This document shows positions 1 to 5,501 of a stretch of 9,669 nucleotides of DNA, in pieces. The notes beneath the pieces were generated by a model. It was not told where the DNA came from, did no database searches, and saw only the letters and a program-made list of their open reading frames with translations. The stretch is from Sporomusaceae bacterium UBA1887 (GTDB lineage: Bacteria; Bacillota; Negativicutes; Sporomusales; DSM-15969). The stretch's first letter is position 1; each line of letters opens with the position of its first letter. The translations under genes were made by a program, and so were the position numbers. Location: assembly GCA_002337925.1 (NCBI GenBank), contig DDHB01000039.1:386-10054 (forward strand), given 5' to 3'.

Positions 1-136
1 CTGCTTCAATAATCTCGCCCGTATCGATATCAATAACCAATATGAGCCCAATTACTTTGTACATCTCGCTTGCCGTAATGCCTGTTGGTAGTTTAGCATA
101 TCCAGAAAACAATACATGTTTAATTGGTTTTTCCAT
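1..136 (-). CDS. DUF3870-like small protein, N-terminal part (cut by window edge)
   Basis: Reading from the ATG at 136 to the left edge gives 45 residues beginning MEKPIKHVLFSGYAKLPTG, with no stop. The FSGYAKLP stretch followed by a hydrophobic ILVIDIDTGEIIEA strand is what I remember of DUF3870, a family of roughly 100-residue proteins of unknown function in Negativicutes and Clostridia; this is recognition from memory and needs a domain search. An AGGAGG ribosome binding site (146-141) lies 4 bases before the ATG. The gene starts 16 bases after the stop of the P-loop/Asp23-like gene, with no terminator between them, so the two are probably co-transcribed. No function can be given. Confidence 0.6.
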   Translation of the reverse strand, partial: MEKPIKHVLFSGYAKLPTGITASEMYKVIGLILVIDIDTGEIIEA

Positions 137-152
137 AAACCCTCCTGCCGGC

Positions 153-977
153 TTATTCAATGCTAAGCCGTTTTACTTCAATATTTACTTCTTTTACCAT
201 CATACCTGTCATGTATTCTACTGTTTTTTTAATGCGTGCCTGAGCCTGGTGCACTACTTCCCAAATAACATTTCCATACCTTATAGTTACGTCCAAGGAA
301 ATCGAAATTCCTTTCTCACGGTCATGAGAATTTTTAATAATTATTTGCCCAGTCCGTGTAATTGCCAAATCACTAACTGCCACATAATCGACAATAGCAG
401 AAATTGCCGCATCAGAGATCAATAATTTTCCATAATAACTAAATGTAGGCCGGACAATTGATTTTTCTCCTAAACGGCGTTTTTTGTGATGTGACTTTTT
501 AAAAAAAATTTCTAAGGGATCAATCAGATAACCTGAAAAATGAGGTTTTAATTCTATTGTTGGTACTGGTATGATATGTTTGCCTTCTTTAAGACGGCTT
601 TCACGGGCCTTGGCAATTTCTGCTTTAGTAGCAATATCTTCAATGCGTATTACATTACTAATGTCAGGTAACTCCAAAGCAGTAGTGATTTTTTGTATCA
701 TATTAACCGAAGTTCCCAGAATTAAAATACGCTTAGGCTGTACAGTCTCAATTGCTTTTCGAACTTCTTCAGCATGATCTGTATCCATAAAAATTGCTCT
801 TTTTACTGCCCTGATTTTACTTGGTTCCTTTTTTGCTGAATGTCCGGCAATAATTTTGCTGTCCTTGATTAGCAAGCCGTCATCAATAATGGCATCAATA
901 TTGTTCTCATGGGCTACAATAAGCGCCCGATGACTTTTGCCCGTTCCACTGGAGCCTACTAACGCAACGACCTCCAT
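153..977 (-). CDS. P-loop nucleotide-binding protein with C-terminal Asp23/Gls24-like domain
   Basis: A 274-residue protein. The N-terminal half opens MEVVALVGSSGTGKS, so a Walker A P-loop (GSSGTGKS) occupies residues 8-15, followed by IIDDGLLI (about 30-37) and a hydrophobic RILILGTS strand (about 83-90) as in P-loop NTPases. From about residue 180 to the end the sequence (YGKLLISDAAISAIVDYVA, then a strand-and-helix ISLDVTIRYG...IWEVVHQAQARIKKTVEYM) resembles the Asp23/Gls24 alkaline-shock fold. I know this architecture only as conserved hypothetical proteins in Clostridia and Negativicutes, and its role is unknown. The frame extends upstream to a TTG at 992, but the AGGAGG at 989-984 lies inside that extension and exactly 6 bases before the ATG at 977, so I start there. 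No signal peptide or membrane segment is visible. It is followed closely by the DUF3870-like gene. Confidence 0.85.
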   Translation of the reverse strand: MEVVALVGSSGTGKSHRALIVAHENNIDAIIDDGLLIKDSKIIAGHSAKKEPSKIRAVKRAIFMDTDHAEEVRKAIETVQPKRILILGTSVNMIQKITTALELPDISNVIRIEDIATKAEIAKARESRLKEGKHIIPVPTIELKPHFSGYLIDPLEIFFKKSHHKKRRLGEKSIVRPTFSYYGKLLISDAAISAIVDYVAVSDLAITRTGQIIIKNSHDREKGISISLDVTIRYGNVIWEVVHQAQARIKKTVEYMTGMMVKEVNIEVKRLSIE

Positions 978-1002
978 GTCCAGCCTCCTCAATTAGTCAT
1001 AC

Positions 1003-1032
1003 ATAAAAATAAAACACCTTTTTACAGGTGTT
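1003..1032 (-). terminator. Rho-independent terminator after the coiled-coil gene
   Basis: A 7-bp stem (AACACCT at 1013-1019, AGGTGTT at 1026-1032) with a 6-base loop is followed on the minus strand by the T-rich run TTATTTTTAT. It begins one base after the TGA of the coiled-coil gene. The stem is short and A/T-ended, so termination may be partial. Confidence 0.6.
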
Positions 1033-1037
1033 GTCAA
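1009..1037 (-). promoter_or_regulatory. Possible sigma-A promoter overlapping the terminator
   Basis: A perfect TTGACA (1037-1032) contains the TGA stop of the coiled-coil gene and is followed after 17 bases by TTTTAT (1014-1009, 4 of 6 matches to TATAAT). The terminator stem fills the spacer. It would drive the P-loop/Asp23-like gene independently of the upstream operon. The weak -10 keeps confidence low. Confidence 0.35.
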
Positions 1038-1327
1038 GTAGAAGAATTACCTGTTCGATTATTTACGTTTCTTGCTAGACGTAATTTTTCCTCTAATTCA
1101 GTGATTTTCGCATTACGACACATAATAGCCTTAGCATAGCGGCAATTGTTTTTTTGCAATCGTTCATTCTGAATCTCAAGACTATTCACTTGTTCTCGCT
1201 TTTCCCGCTCTACCGAATCAATCAAATTCATCAATACCCGGCGGCTGATGCGCAATGCTTCTACTTTATCTTCCAGATCTTGAATTCTGGCGCGAAGTAC
1301 CTCAGCCAGGTTGCTATCTTCGCCCAT
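1034..1327 (-). CDS. Small coiled-coil protein of unknown function
   Basis: A 97-residue charged protein starting MGEDSNLAEVLRARIQDLED. Nearly the whole chain (about residues 6-87) has the hydrophobic spacing and E/K/R richness of a coiled coil (for example DLEDKVEALRISRRVLMNLI), ending in a polar tail. There is no signal peptide, membrane segment or enzyme motif, and I do not recognise a family. The frame continues upstream for 14 more codons, but the AGGAGG at 1340-1335 sits 7 bases before the ATG at 1327 and fixes that start. It lies 43 bases after the PHP gene, followed immediately by a terminator. A structural or scaffold role is only a guess. Two cysteines (around NNCRYAKAIMCRN) lie in the C-terminal half of the coil. 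Confidence 0.7.
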   Translation of the reverse strand: MGEDSNLAEVLRARIQDLEDKVEALRISRRVLMNLIDSVEREKREQVNSLEIQNERLQKNNCRYAKAIMCRNAKITELEEKLRLARNVNNRTGNSST

Positions 1328-1346
1328 AATCAATCCTCCTAAAGTT

Positions 1347-1374
1347 TCTATACAAAAGATGTTATTCAAGTCAA
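1347..1374 (-). promoter_or_regulatory. Possible internal sigma-A promoter for the coiled-coil gene
   Basis: TTGACT (1374-1369) and TATAGA (1352-1347) are separated by 16 bases. The -35 hexamer contains the TGA stop of the PHP gene. The start point would fall near 1340, at the beginning of the AGGAGG site, giving a very short leader. Confidence 0.4.
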
Positions 1375-2213
1375 GCTTTTTTTATGTCTAAACGCTCCTG
1401 GACAGCTTGCTGTAATCTTACAGCAATACTGTCCGGCACAGTAAAAGTTCCAAGATCCTGAGGGAATCTCCCAGGGATAGCATGAAAATCAGAGCCGCCA
1501 GTGACTACAATGTGATGAGCCTCAGCATAAGCTAGATATGTTTTTGTCTGCTCTTCATCATGGCTGGGATGATATGCTTCTACTCCATCAATTCCGAGCT
1601 CAATCATCTCTTGTACGATTGCATCACTGCCCACAAGGCCGGGATGGGCAAGTACGGCTAATCCCCCTGCCAGATGAATTAATTCTATTACCTGACCCGG
1701 GCTTAGTTTGTAGTGTGGAATATAGGCGGGACCGTTCTTTTCCAGTAAGCCATTAAAAGCATCCTGGATACTTGTAAAGTAACCAGCTTCAACCAGTGCC
1801 TTAGCTACGTGCGGTCGTCCTATTGCCTTTGCTTCACCTGCAATTTCGTTAACTCTCGCAAGAGAAACAGGATAACCTAATTGATGTAAGCGTTCCACCA
1901 TTCGCTGGACTCTTGTAATGCGATCATTGATAATGATCGCTAACTGTTTCTTTAGCGTTTCATTTGTCGTGTCAATGAAGTAGCCTAAAATATGTACTTC
2001 ATTATGTGGCAAATCAGTGCTAAATTCAATACCTGGTATTATCGTTAACGGAGTCGGTGTTGGTAGATGTTGCAATGAAATGAATCCGTCAATTGTATCG
2101 TGGTCAGTAATCGCAATAAATTGCAGTCCTTTTTCTGAAGCTCTAGTAACAACTTCCCAAGGAGTCAGCCGTCCATCCGAAGCGGTAGTATGGATATGTA
2201 GATCAGCAGTCAT
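1371..2213 (-). CDS. PHP-domain phosphoesterase, TrpH/YciV (RNase AM) type
   Basis: A 280-residue protein with the full set of PHP-family metal-binding motifs: DLHIHT at residues 4-9, ITDHDT at 35-40, PGIEFST at 60-66, GRPHVAKAL at 132-140, AHPG at 189-192 and GGSDFH at 239-244. Length and motif order fit the stand-alone TrpH/YciV group, whose E. coli member hydrolyses 3',5'-nucleoside bisphosphates and acts as a 5'-3' exoribonuclease on short RNAs using a trinuclear metal centre. Substrate here is inferred from family only. The protein should be cytoplasmic, as no signal peptide is seen. The ATG lies 6 bases after the pepA stop, and its ribosome binding site (AAAGGTGAT) overlaps that stop, so translation is probably coupled to pepA. 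A DNA polymerase PHP subunit is excluded by size. Confidence 0.9.
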   Translation of the reverse strand: MTADLHIHTTASDGRLTPWEVVTRASEKGLQFIAITDHDTIDGFISLQHLPTPTPLTIIPGIEFSTDLPHNEVHILGYFIDTTNETLKKQLAIIINDRITRVQRMVERLHQLGYPVSLARVNEIAGEAKAIGRPHVAKALVEAGYFTSIQDAFNGLLEKNGPAYIPHYKLSPGQVIELIHLAGGLAVLAHPGLVGSDAIVQEMIELGIDGVEAYHPSHDEEQTKTYLAYAEAHHIVVTGGSDFHAIPGRFPQDLGTFTVPDSIAVRLQQAVQERLDIKKA

Positions 2214-2219
2214 AGCAGA

Positions 2220-3722
2220 TCACCTTTTCTGCAAAGTTTCGGCTAATCGAATTAGCGTTCGGACGCCCACACCGGTAGCCCCTGCTTGATTATAGCCAGT
2301 GTCTTTGGGGGTCGTCACAGTGCCGGCAATATCGATATGCACCCATGGCGTTTCAGCTGCGAATTGAGCAATAAACAGTCCGGCTGTTATCGCACCGGCA
2401 TGACGTCCGCCTGAGTTTTTTAAATCTGCAATTGTACTTTTAATTTGTTCAAAATAATCGTCGTGATTAGGTAGTTTCCACATTTTTTCACCGGACTGCT
2501 CTGCGGCATCCAGTACTTGCTGACACCAAGCATCATTGTTCGTTAATACACCTGATGTAATCGTTCCTAAAGCGACTACGCAAGCGCCGGTTAACGTTGC
2601 CAGATCAATAATTTTAGTTGCACCTAAATAACGGGCATACGAAACTCCATCTGCCAGTACAAGTCTGCCTTCCGCATCCGTATTAATAATTTCAATAGTC
2701 TTCTTGTCCATTGAAGTAATAACATCACCCGGCTTAAGCGCTTTCCCTGATGGCATATTTTCTGTACAAGGAATAATTGCAATGATATTCACAGCTAGCT
2801 TTAGCTGAGCTATGGCTGCCATAGCTCCCAATACTGCAGCTCCTCCGCCCATATCATCTTTCATGTCTTGCATCCCCTCACCTGGTTTGAGAGAAATGCC
2901 CCCACTATCAAAAGTAATTCCTTTTCCCACAAAAGCAATTACTTCATTATTTGTTACATCGCCCATGTGTTTAAGTACAATTAGTTTTGGCGGCTGCTCA
3001 CTGCCCTGAGCTACTGCTAACATTGCATTCATCTGCAATGATTCAATATCTGGAAATTCTAATACTGATAAGTCCATGCCATATTGCTCAGCAAGGAAAG
3101 AGGCTTCTTCAGCCATACGGGATGGTGTCATATAATTTGCTGGATGATTGACTAAATCACGAGCAAAATTAACACTTTTACCAATGATAATTGATTTTTC
3201 AATTTCAGCATTGCCAAGTTCTAGTGTCAAAGAAGTGTCATGTTGAACAATTAGTACTTTCTCAATTGTATCAGAATTAGCCGTATTCGACTTATACTGG
3301 TTAAACTGATAGTTTCCTAGTATTATCCCTTCAACAATTGCCTGTGCCGCTGCTACGCAATCCTGACCATTATCATGAGCATAAATCGTTGTGGCCAAAG
3401 TTGTCGATCGAATTTGGCGGGCTGCCTTAAGTGCGATCGCACTTAAGGCACGGATTCTATCGTTAGTTATTTTTTGTTTTTTTCCTAATCCCAGTAACAG
3501 TACGCTTTTAGGTACAATTTGGTTTAAAGTATAAATTACGGTGGTCTTACCATATTCTACACAGGAAGGCTGAGTGCTGAGCAAAGTAGTGATTTGCCCT
3601 GCCAGTGCCTGATCTAGCTCAGCTACCGCTGTGTCCGAAATGCTTTCATTCTCAAAGTGTCCAATCACCAGGGTATCACAAGGCACGTGAACAAGTGATT
3701 CTGGTATCATTGCAATATTCAA
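2220..3722 (-). CDS. pepA: Leucyl aminopeptidase (cytosol aminopeptidase, peptidase family M17)
   Basis: A 500-residue M17 metallo-aminopeptidase that removes N-terminal residues from peptides in the cytoplasm. The C-terminal catalytic domain shows the two-metal site: K267 (VGKG), D272 and K279 (FDSGG...LKP), D290 (DDMGGG), D349 and E351 with catalytic R353 in the signature NTDAEGRL (347-354). Each number is exactly three less than the E. coli PepA residue as I remember it, so the enzyme is complete. The N-terminal domain (about 1-165) is the variable M17 domain. The start is TTG at 3722: AAAGGAGA lies about 8 bases upstream, whereas the next in-frame ATG at 3710 would be about 20 bases from it. 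A strong promoter lies at 3755-3783, and the PHP gene follows at 6 bases. E. coli PepA also binds DNA; nothing here shows that role. The coding sequence holds a 28-bp palindrome at codons 91-100. Confidence 0.95.
   Translation of the reverse strand: MNIAMIPESLVHVPCDTLVIGHFENESISDTAVAELDQALAGQITTLLSTQPSCVEYGKTTVIYTLNQIVPKSVLLLGLGKKQKITNDRIRALSAIALKAARQIRSTTLATTIYAHDNGQDCVAAAQAIVEGIILGNYQFNQYKSNTANSDTIEKVLIVQHDTSLTLELGNAEIEKSIIIGKSVNFARDLVNHPANYMTPSRMAEEASFLAEQYGMDLSVLEFPDIESLQMNAMLAVAQGSEQPPKLIVLKHMGDVTNNEVIAFVGKGITFDSGGISLKPGEGMQDMKDDMGGGAAVLGAMAAIAQLKLAVNIIAIIPCTENMPSGKALKPGDVITSMDKKTIEIINTDAEGRLVLADGVSYARYLGATKIIDLATLTGACVVALGTITSGVLTNNDAWCQQVLDAAEQSGEKMWKLPNHDDYFEQIKSTIADLKNSGGRHAGAITAGLFIAQFAAETPWVHIDIAGTVTTPKDTGYNQAGATGVGVRTLIRLAETLQKR
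3423..3450. repeat. 28-bp perfect palindrome inside pepA
   Basis: The 14 bases TGCCTTAAGTGCGA are followed without a gap by their exact reverse complement; the flanking bases no longer match. Its centre is GCGATCGC. In pepA mRNA it could fold into a 12-bp stem with a GATC loop. It encodes part of RALSAIALKAAR in the N-terminal domain. Confidence 0.95.
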
Positions 3723-3754
3723 TATAACGTTCTCCTTTTCTCTGGTATACCTAT

Positions 3755-3783
3755 ATTATAGTATGTCATAAAGGCCTTGGCAA
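3755..3783 (-). promoter_or_regulatory. Sigma-A promoter for pepA-PHP operon
   Basis: TTGCCA (3783-3778), a 17-base spacer and a perfect TATAAT (3760-3755) lie upstream of the pepA TTG start, with the predicted start point near 3748. The -35 box abuts the T-run of the spoVS terminator, which marks a transcription unit boundary here. Confidence 0.75.
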
Positions 3784-3815
3784 AACACAAAACCTGTTCA
3801 TTACGAACAGGTTTT
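3781..3815 (-). terminator. Rho-independent terminator after spoVS
   Basis: An 11-bp perfect stem (AAAACCTGTTC at 3789-3799, GAACAGGTTTT at 3805-3815) with a 5-base loop is followed on the minus strand by GTGTTTTG. It lies 5 bases after the spoVS stop. The plus strand also has a T-run after the stem, but there is no plus-strand gene to terminate. Confidence 0.8.
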
Positions 3816-3820
3816 TTATC

Positions 3821-4081
3821 CTACCTAGGTTCTACGATTAATTTAATTGCCGTTCTTTCTTCTCCATCAATCATTATATCAGTAAAGGCAGGGATACAAA
3901 TTAGATCAACACCATGTGGGGCAACAAATCCTCGTGCAATTGCTACTGCTTTAACCGCTTGGTTTAGTGCTCCGGCGCCAATGGCCTGCATTTCTGCGCC
4001 GCCCCGTTCTCTAAGCACTCCTGCTAAGGCACCTGCTACAGAGTTAGGGTTAGATTTAGCTGATACTTTTAATACGTCCAT
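3821..4081 (-). CDS. spoVS: Stage V sporulation protein S
   Basis: An 86-residue protein starting MDVLKVSAKSNPNSVAGALA, matching remembered B. subtilis SpoVS closely along its whole length and at the same length, including RERGGAEMQAIGAG, ALNQAVKAVAIARGFVAP and the end TAIKLIVEPR. SpoVS is a small protein with an Alba-like fold needed for passage through stage V of sporulation (coat assembly and heat resistance); its molecular partner is not settled. The frame extends upstream to a TTG at 4111, but the family start is the ATG at 4081. The AAAGGAGG at 4101-4094 is 12 bases from it, a long spacing, with a second AAAGGA directly in front. It stops with TAG, useful evidence that TAG is a stop in this genome. 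It has its own terminator and a possible sigma-H promoter, so it is probably monocistronic. Confidence 0.97.
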   Translation of the reverse strand: MDVLKVSAKSNPNSVAGALAGVLRERGGAEMQAIGAGALNQAVKAVAIARGFVAPHGVDLICIPAFTDIMIDGEERTAIKLIVEPR

Positions 4082-4140
4082 GTCCTTTAGTACCCTCCTT
4101 TGAATAATCAAACAATGAGGAAATTATCGCATGATATAAA

Positions 4141-4169
4141 ATATTCTTTATTCACTAAAAAATCCCTCT
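4141..4169 (-). promoter_or_regulatory. Possible sigma-H promoter for spoVS
   Basis: AGAGGGATT (4169-4161) differs in one base from the RnAGGAwWW -35 pattern of sigma-H and is followed after 11 bases by AAAGAATAT (4149-4141), a full match to RnnGAATww. It lies about 60 bases before the spoVS ATG and after the previous gene's terminator. B. subtilis spoVS is known to be under sigma-H control, which supports the reading. The region is very AT-rich, so chance is possible. Confidence 0.4.
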
Positions 4170-4216
4170 ATTTAAAAGACGATTTTTCAAATATTTACAA
4201 ATAAATTCAATAAATT

Positions 4217-4252
4217 GACAAATAAATAAAGAGACCTTAGTAAGTCTCTTTA
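4217..4252 (-). terminator. Rho-independent terminator after the 172-residue gene
   Basis: A stem of AAAGAGAC (4228-4235) with GTCTCTTT (4244-4251), plus one further T-A pair, has an 8-base loop and is followed on the minus strand by ATTTATTTG. It lies 17 bases past the stop of the 172-residue gene. Confidence 0.65.
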
Positions 4253-4269
4253 AAAACACAGGCATTTAA

Positions 4270-4788
4270 CTATTTATTAAAAACTAAAACACGCCCATCT
4301 TCACGAATGCCAATTAAACGATTCAATGTATGGTTTCTTTTAACATTTTGCAGCATGTTGTCAATTAATTCCTCTTGAATAAGCAAATCTTCCTCTAACA
4401 TAGAATCGTTGTTGTCAGTTACCAGTTTATCACGGAAATTATCGCGCAATAAGGCAATAAGTAATGTAATTTCGCCTTTGGTAAGAGTAGCCACATCACG
4501 GGATACAACAAGCATAGTAACCCGCTCATAGCTGCTTAGTTGAACTGCAGCTTCATACTCACCTGCACTGGATAACATGAGGTATGCTTCAATACTTTTT
4601 AAAAGAGTATCTTTTATTGCTTCAAACTCAGCGGCAGTCAAAATACTCGACAACATAAAAGTAAGCTTAATTGAATTATGAAGAGGATCAAAACTGATTG
4701 TTCCAATCTCCGGATAACGCACTAAAATAGAAATAAGTAAATTAACTCCATCAGATATTTGTTCATCATCCTGCGTATATTTCGGCAT
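4270..4788 (-). CDS. Conserved-looking hypothetical protein between rny and spoVS
   Basis: A 172-residue acidic, soluble-looking protein starting MPKYTQDDEQISDGVNLLIS and ending in DGRVLVFNK, with a TAG stop. I do not recognise a family. It appears to mix alpha and beta: a strand-like TISFDPLHNSIKLTFML at about 30-46, a helical middle (AAEFEAIKDTLLKSIEAYLML), a second strand TMLVVS near 91-96, an acidic helical stretch EEDLLIQEELIDNMLQ at about 132-147, and a basic tail. There is no signal peptide, membrane segment, Cys/His cluster or P-loop. The ATG has only a weak GGTG-type site 7 bases upstream. Terminators on both sides make it a single-gene unit, although I found no convincing promoter in 4789-4893. 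In Bacillus the phosphodiesterase gene ymdB lies between rny and spoVS; this protein is not YmdB. Confidence 0.8.
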   Translation of the reverse strand: MPKYTQDDEQISDGVNLLISILVRYPEIGTISFDPLHNSIKLTFMLSSILTAAEFEAIKDTLLKSIEAYLMLSSAGEYEAAVQLSSYERVTMLVVSRDVATLTKGEITLLIALLRDNFRDKLVTDNNDSMLEEDLLIQEELIDNMLQNVKRNHTLNRLIGIREDGRVLVFNK

Positions 4789-4893
4789 TAGGTATCACCG
4801 TCCATCCCAATAAATAAATTGAAAATCTTATCAACATAATTGCTGTGATACATATTCTCTAATGCGATAGTAATTCCTGCTTTTAATTATTGG

Positions 4894-4933
4894 AAAAAAC
4901 GAAGGACCTTGTAAAAACAAGGTCCTTCGTTTT
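4894..4933 (-). terminator. Strong Rho-independent terminator after rny
   Basis: A 17-bp perfect stem (4896-4912 with 4917-4933) with an AAAA tetraloop contains ACGAAGGACCTTGT and its complement. On the minus strand it is followed by a TTTTTT run. The stem overlaps the last two bases of the rny TAA. The plus strand also has TTTTATTTT after the stem, so it could act in both directions. Confidence 0.9.
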
Positions 4934-5489
4934 ATTTTGCATAATCAACGGCACGTGTCTCACGAATTACCGTTACCTTTATTTGACCCGGGTATTCCAG
5001 TTCACTTTCAATCTGTTTTACAATATCACGCACCAGACGAATAGACGCTAAATCATCAATTTTATCTGGTTTTACCATGATTCTTATGTCTCGTCCCGCC
5101 TGAATGGCAAAGGATTTTTCAACACCATCAAAGGATTCAGCAATTTCTTCCAATCGTGTTAACCGTTTTAAATAACTCTCAAGTGTCTCTCTGCGAGCAC
5201 CAGGGCGTGCAGCGGAAACAGCATCAGCGGCAGCAACAAGAACAGCCTGAATAGTCTTAGGTTCTTCGTCACCGTGATGTGCAGCAATAGCGTTTATAAC
5301 CTCAGCAGACTCACGATACTTTTTAGCCAGATCTGCTCCGATTGTTACGTGAGGACCTTCCACTTCATGGTCTACTGCTTTTCCAAGGTCATGCAATAAA
5401 CCGGCACGCTTAGCTAACATATGATCAACACCTAATTCAGCAGCCATAACACCAGCTAAATGAGCAACTTCAATGGAATGTTTCAACAC
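4932..5489 (-). CDS. RNase Y C-terminal HD-domain part, open after the TAG
   Basis: This is the open stretch after the amber codon, 185 residues if it begins at the GTG at 5489 (Val of QNVLKHS in the family). It holds the complete HD domain (HD at 33-34, HHGD at 71-74) and the conserved C-terminal tail. The GTG is 9 bases past the TAG with an AGGG 7 bases before it, so weak re-initiation is conceivable, but GTG is simply the family's Val codon. A separate HD protein would lack the membrane anchor and KH domain. I regard this as part of the interrupted rny rather than an independent gene. Confidence 0.5.
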   Translation of the reverse strand: MLKHSIEVAHLAGVMAAELGVDHMLAKRAGLLHDLGKAVDHEVEGPHVTIGADLAKKYRESAEVINAIAAHHGDEEPKTIQAVLVAAADAVSAARPGARRETLESYLKRLTRLEEIAESFDGVEKSFAIQAGRDIRIMVKPDKIDDLASIRLVRDIVKQIESELEYPGQIKVTVIRETRAVDYAK

Positions 5490-5498
5490 ATTCTGACC

Positions 5499-5501
5499 CT
5501 A
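5499..5501 (-). other. In-frame amber codon in rny
   Basis: The minus strand reads ACC AGT TAG GGT CAG AAT GTG, that is T-S-stop-G-Q-N-V, against T-S-Y-G-Q-N-V in RNase Y. A single change at 5499 (C on the plus strand to G or A) would restore TAC or TAT. Confidence 0.97.

Noticed and set aside
42..425. Plus-strand open frames opposite the left-end genes and elsewhere (for example within pepA, PHP and rny)
   Set aside because: They lie antisense to well-supported genes, lack ribosome binding sites and show low-complexity or Cys/Phe/Ser-rich composition typical of shadow frames.
3435..3438. GATC/GCGATCGC in pepA as evidence of cyanobacterial origin (HIP1)
   Set aside because: It occurs once, as the centre of a longer palindrome, and the genes are clearly Firmicute-like.
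4789..4893. Promoter for the 172-residue gene
   Set aside because: TTGATA- and TATCA/TGATA-like pieces are present, but no pair of hexamers has acceptable spacing.
5489..5501. Frameshift in rny
   Set aside because: The codons on both sides of TAG are in the same register and encode contiguous family residues; only a substitution is needed.
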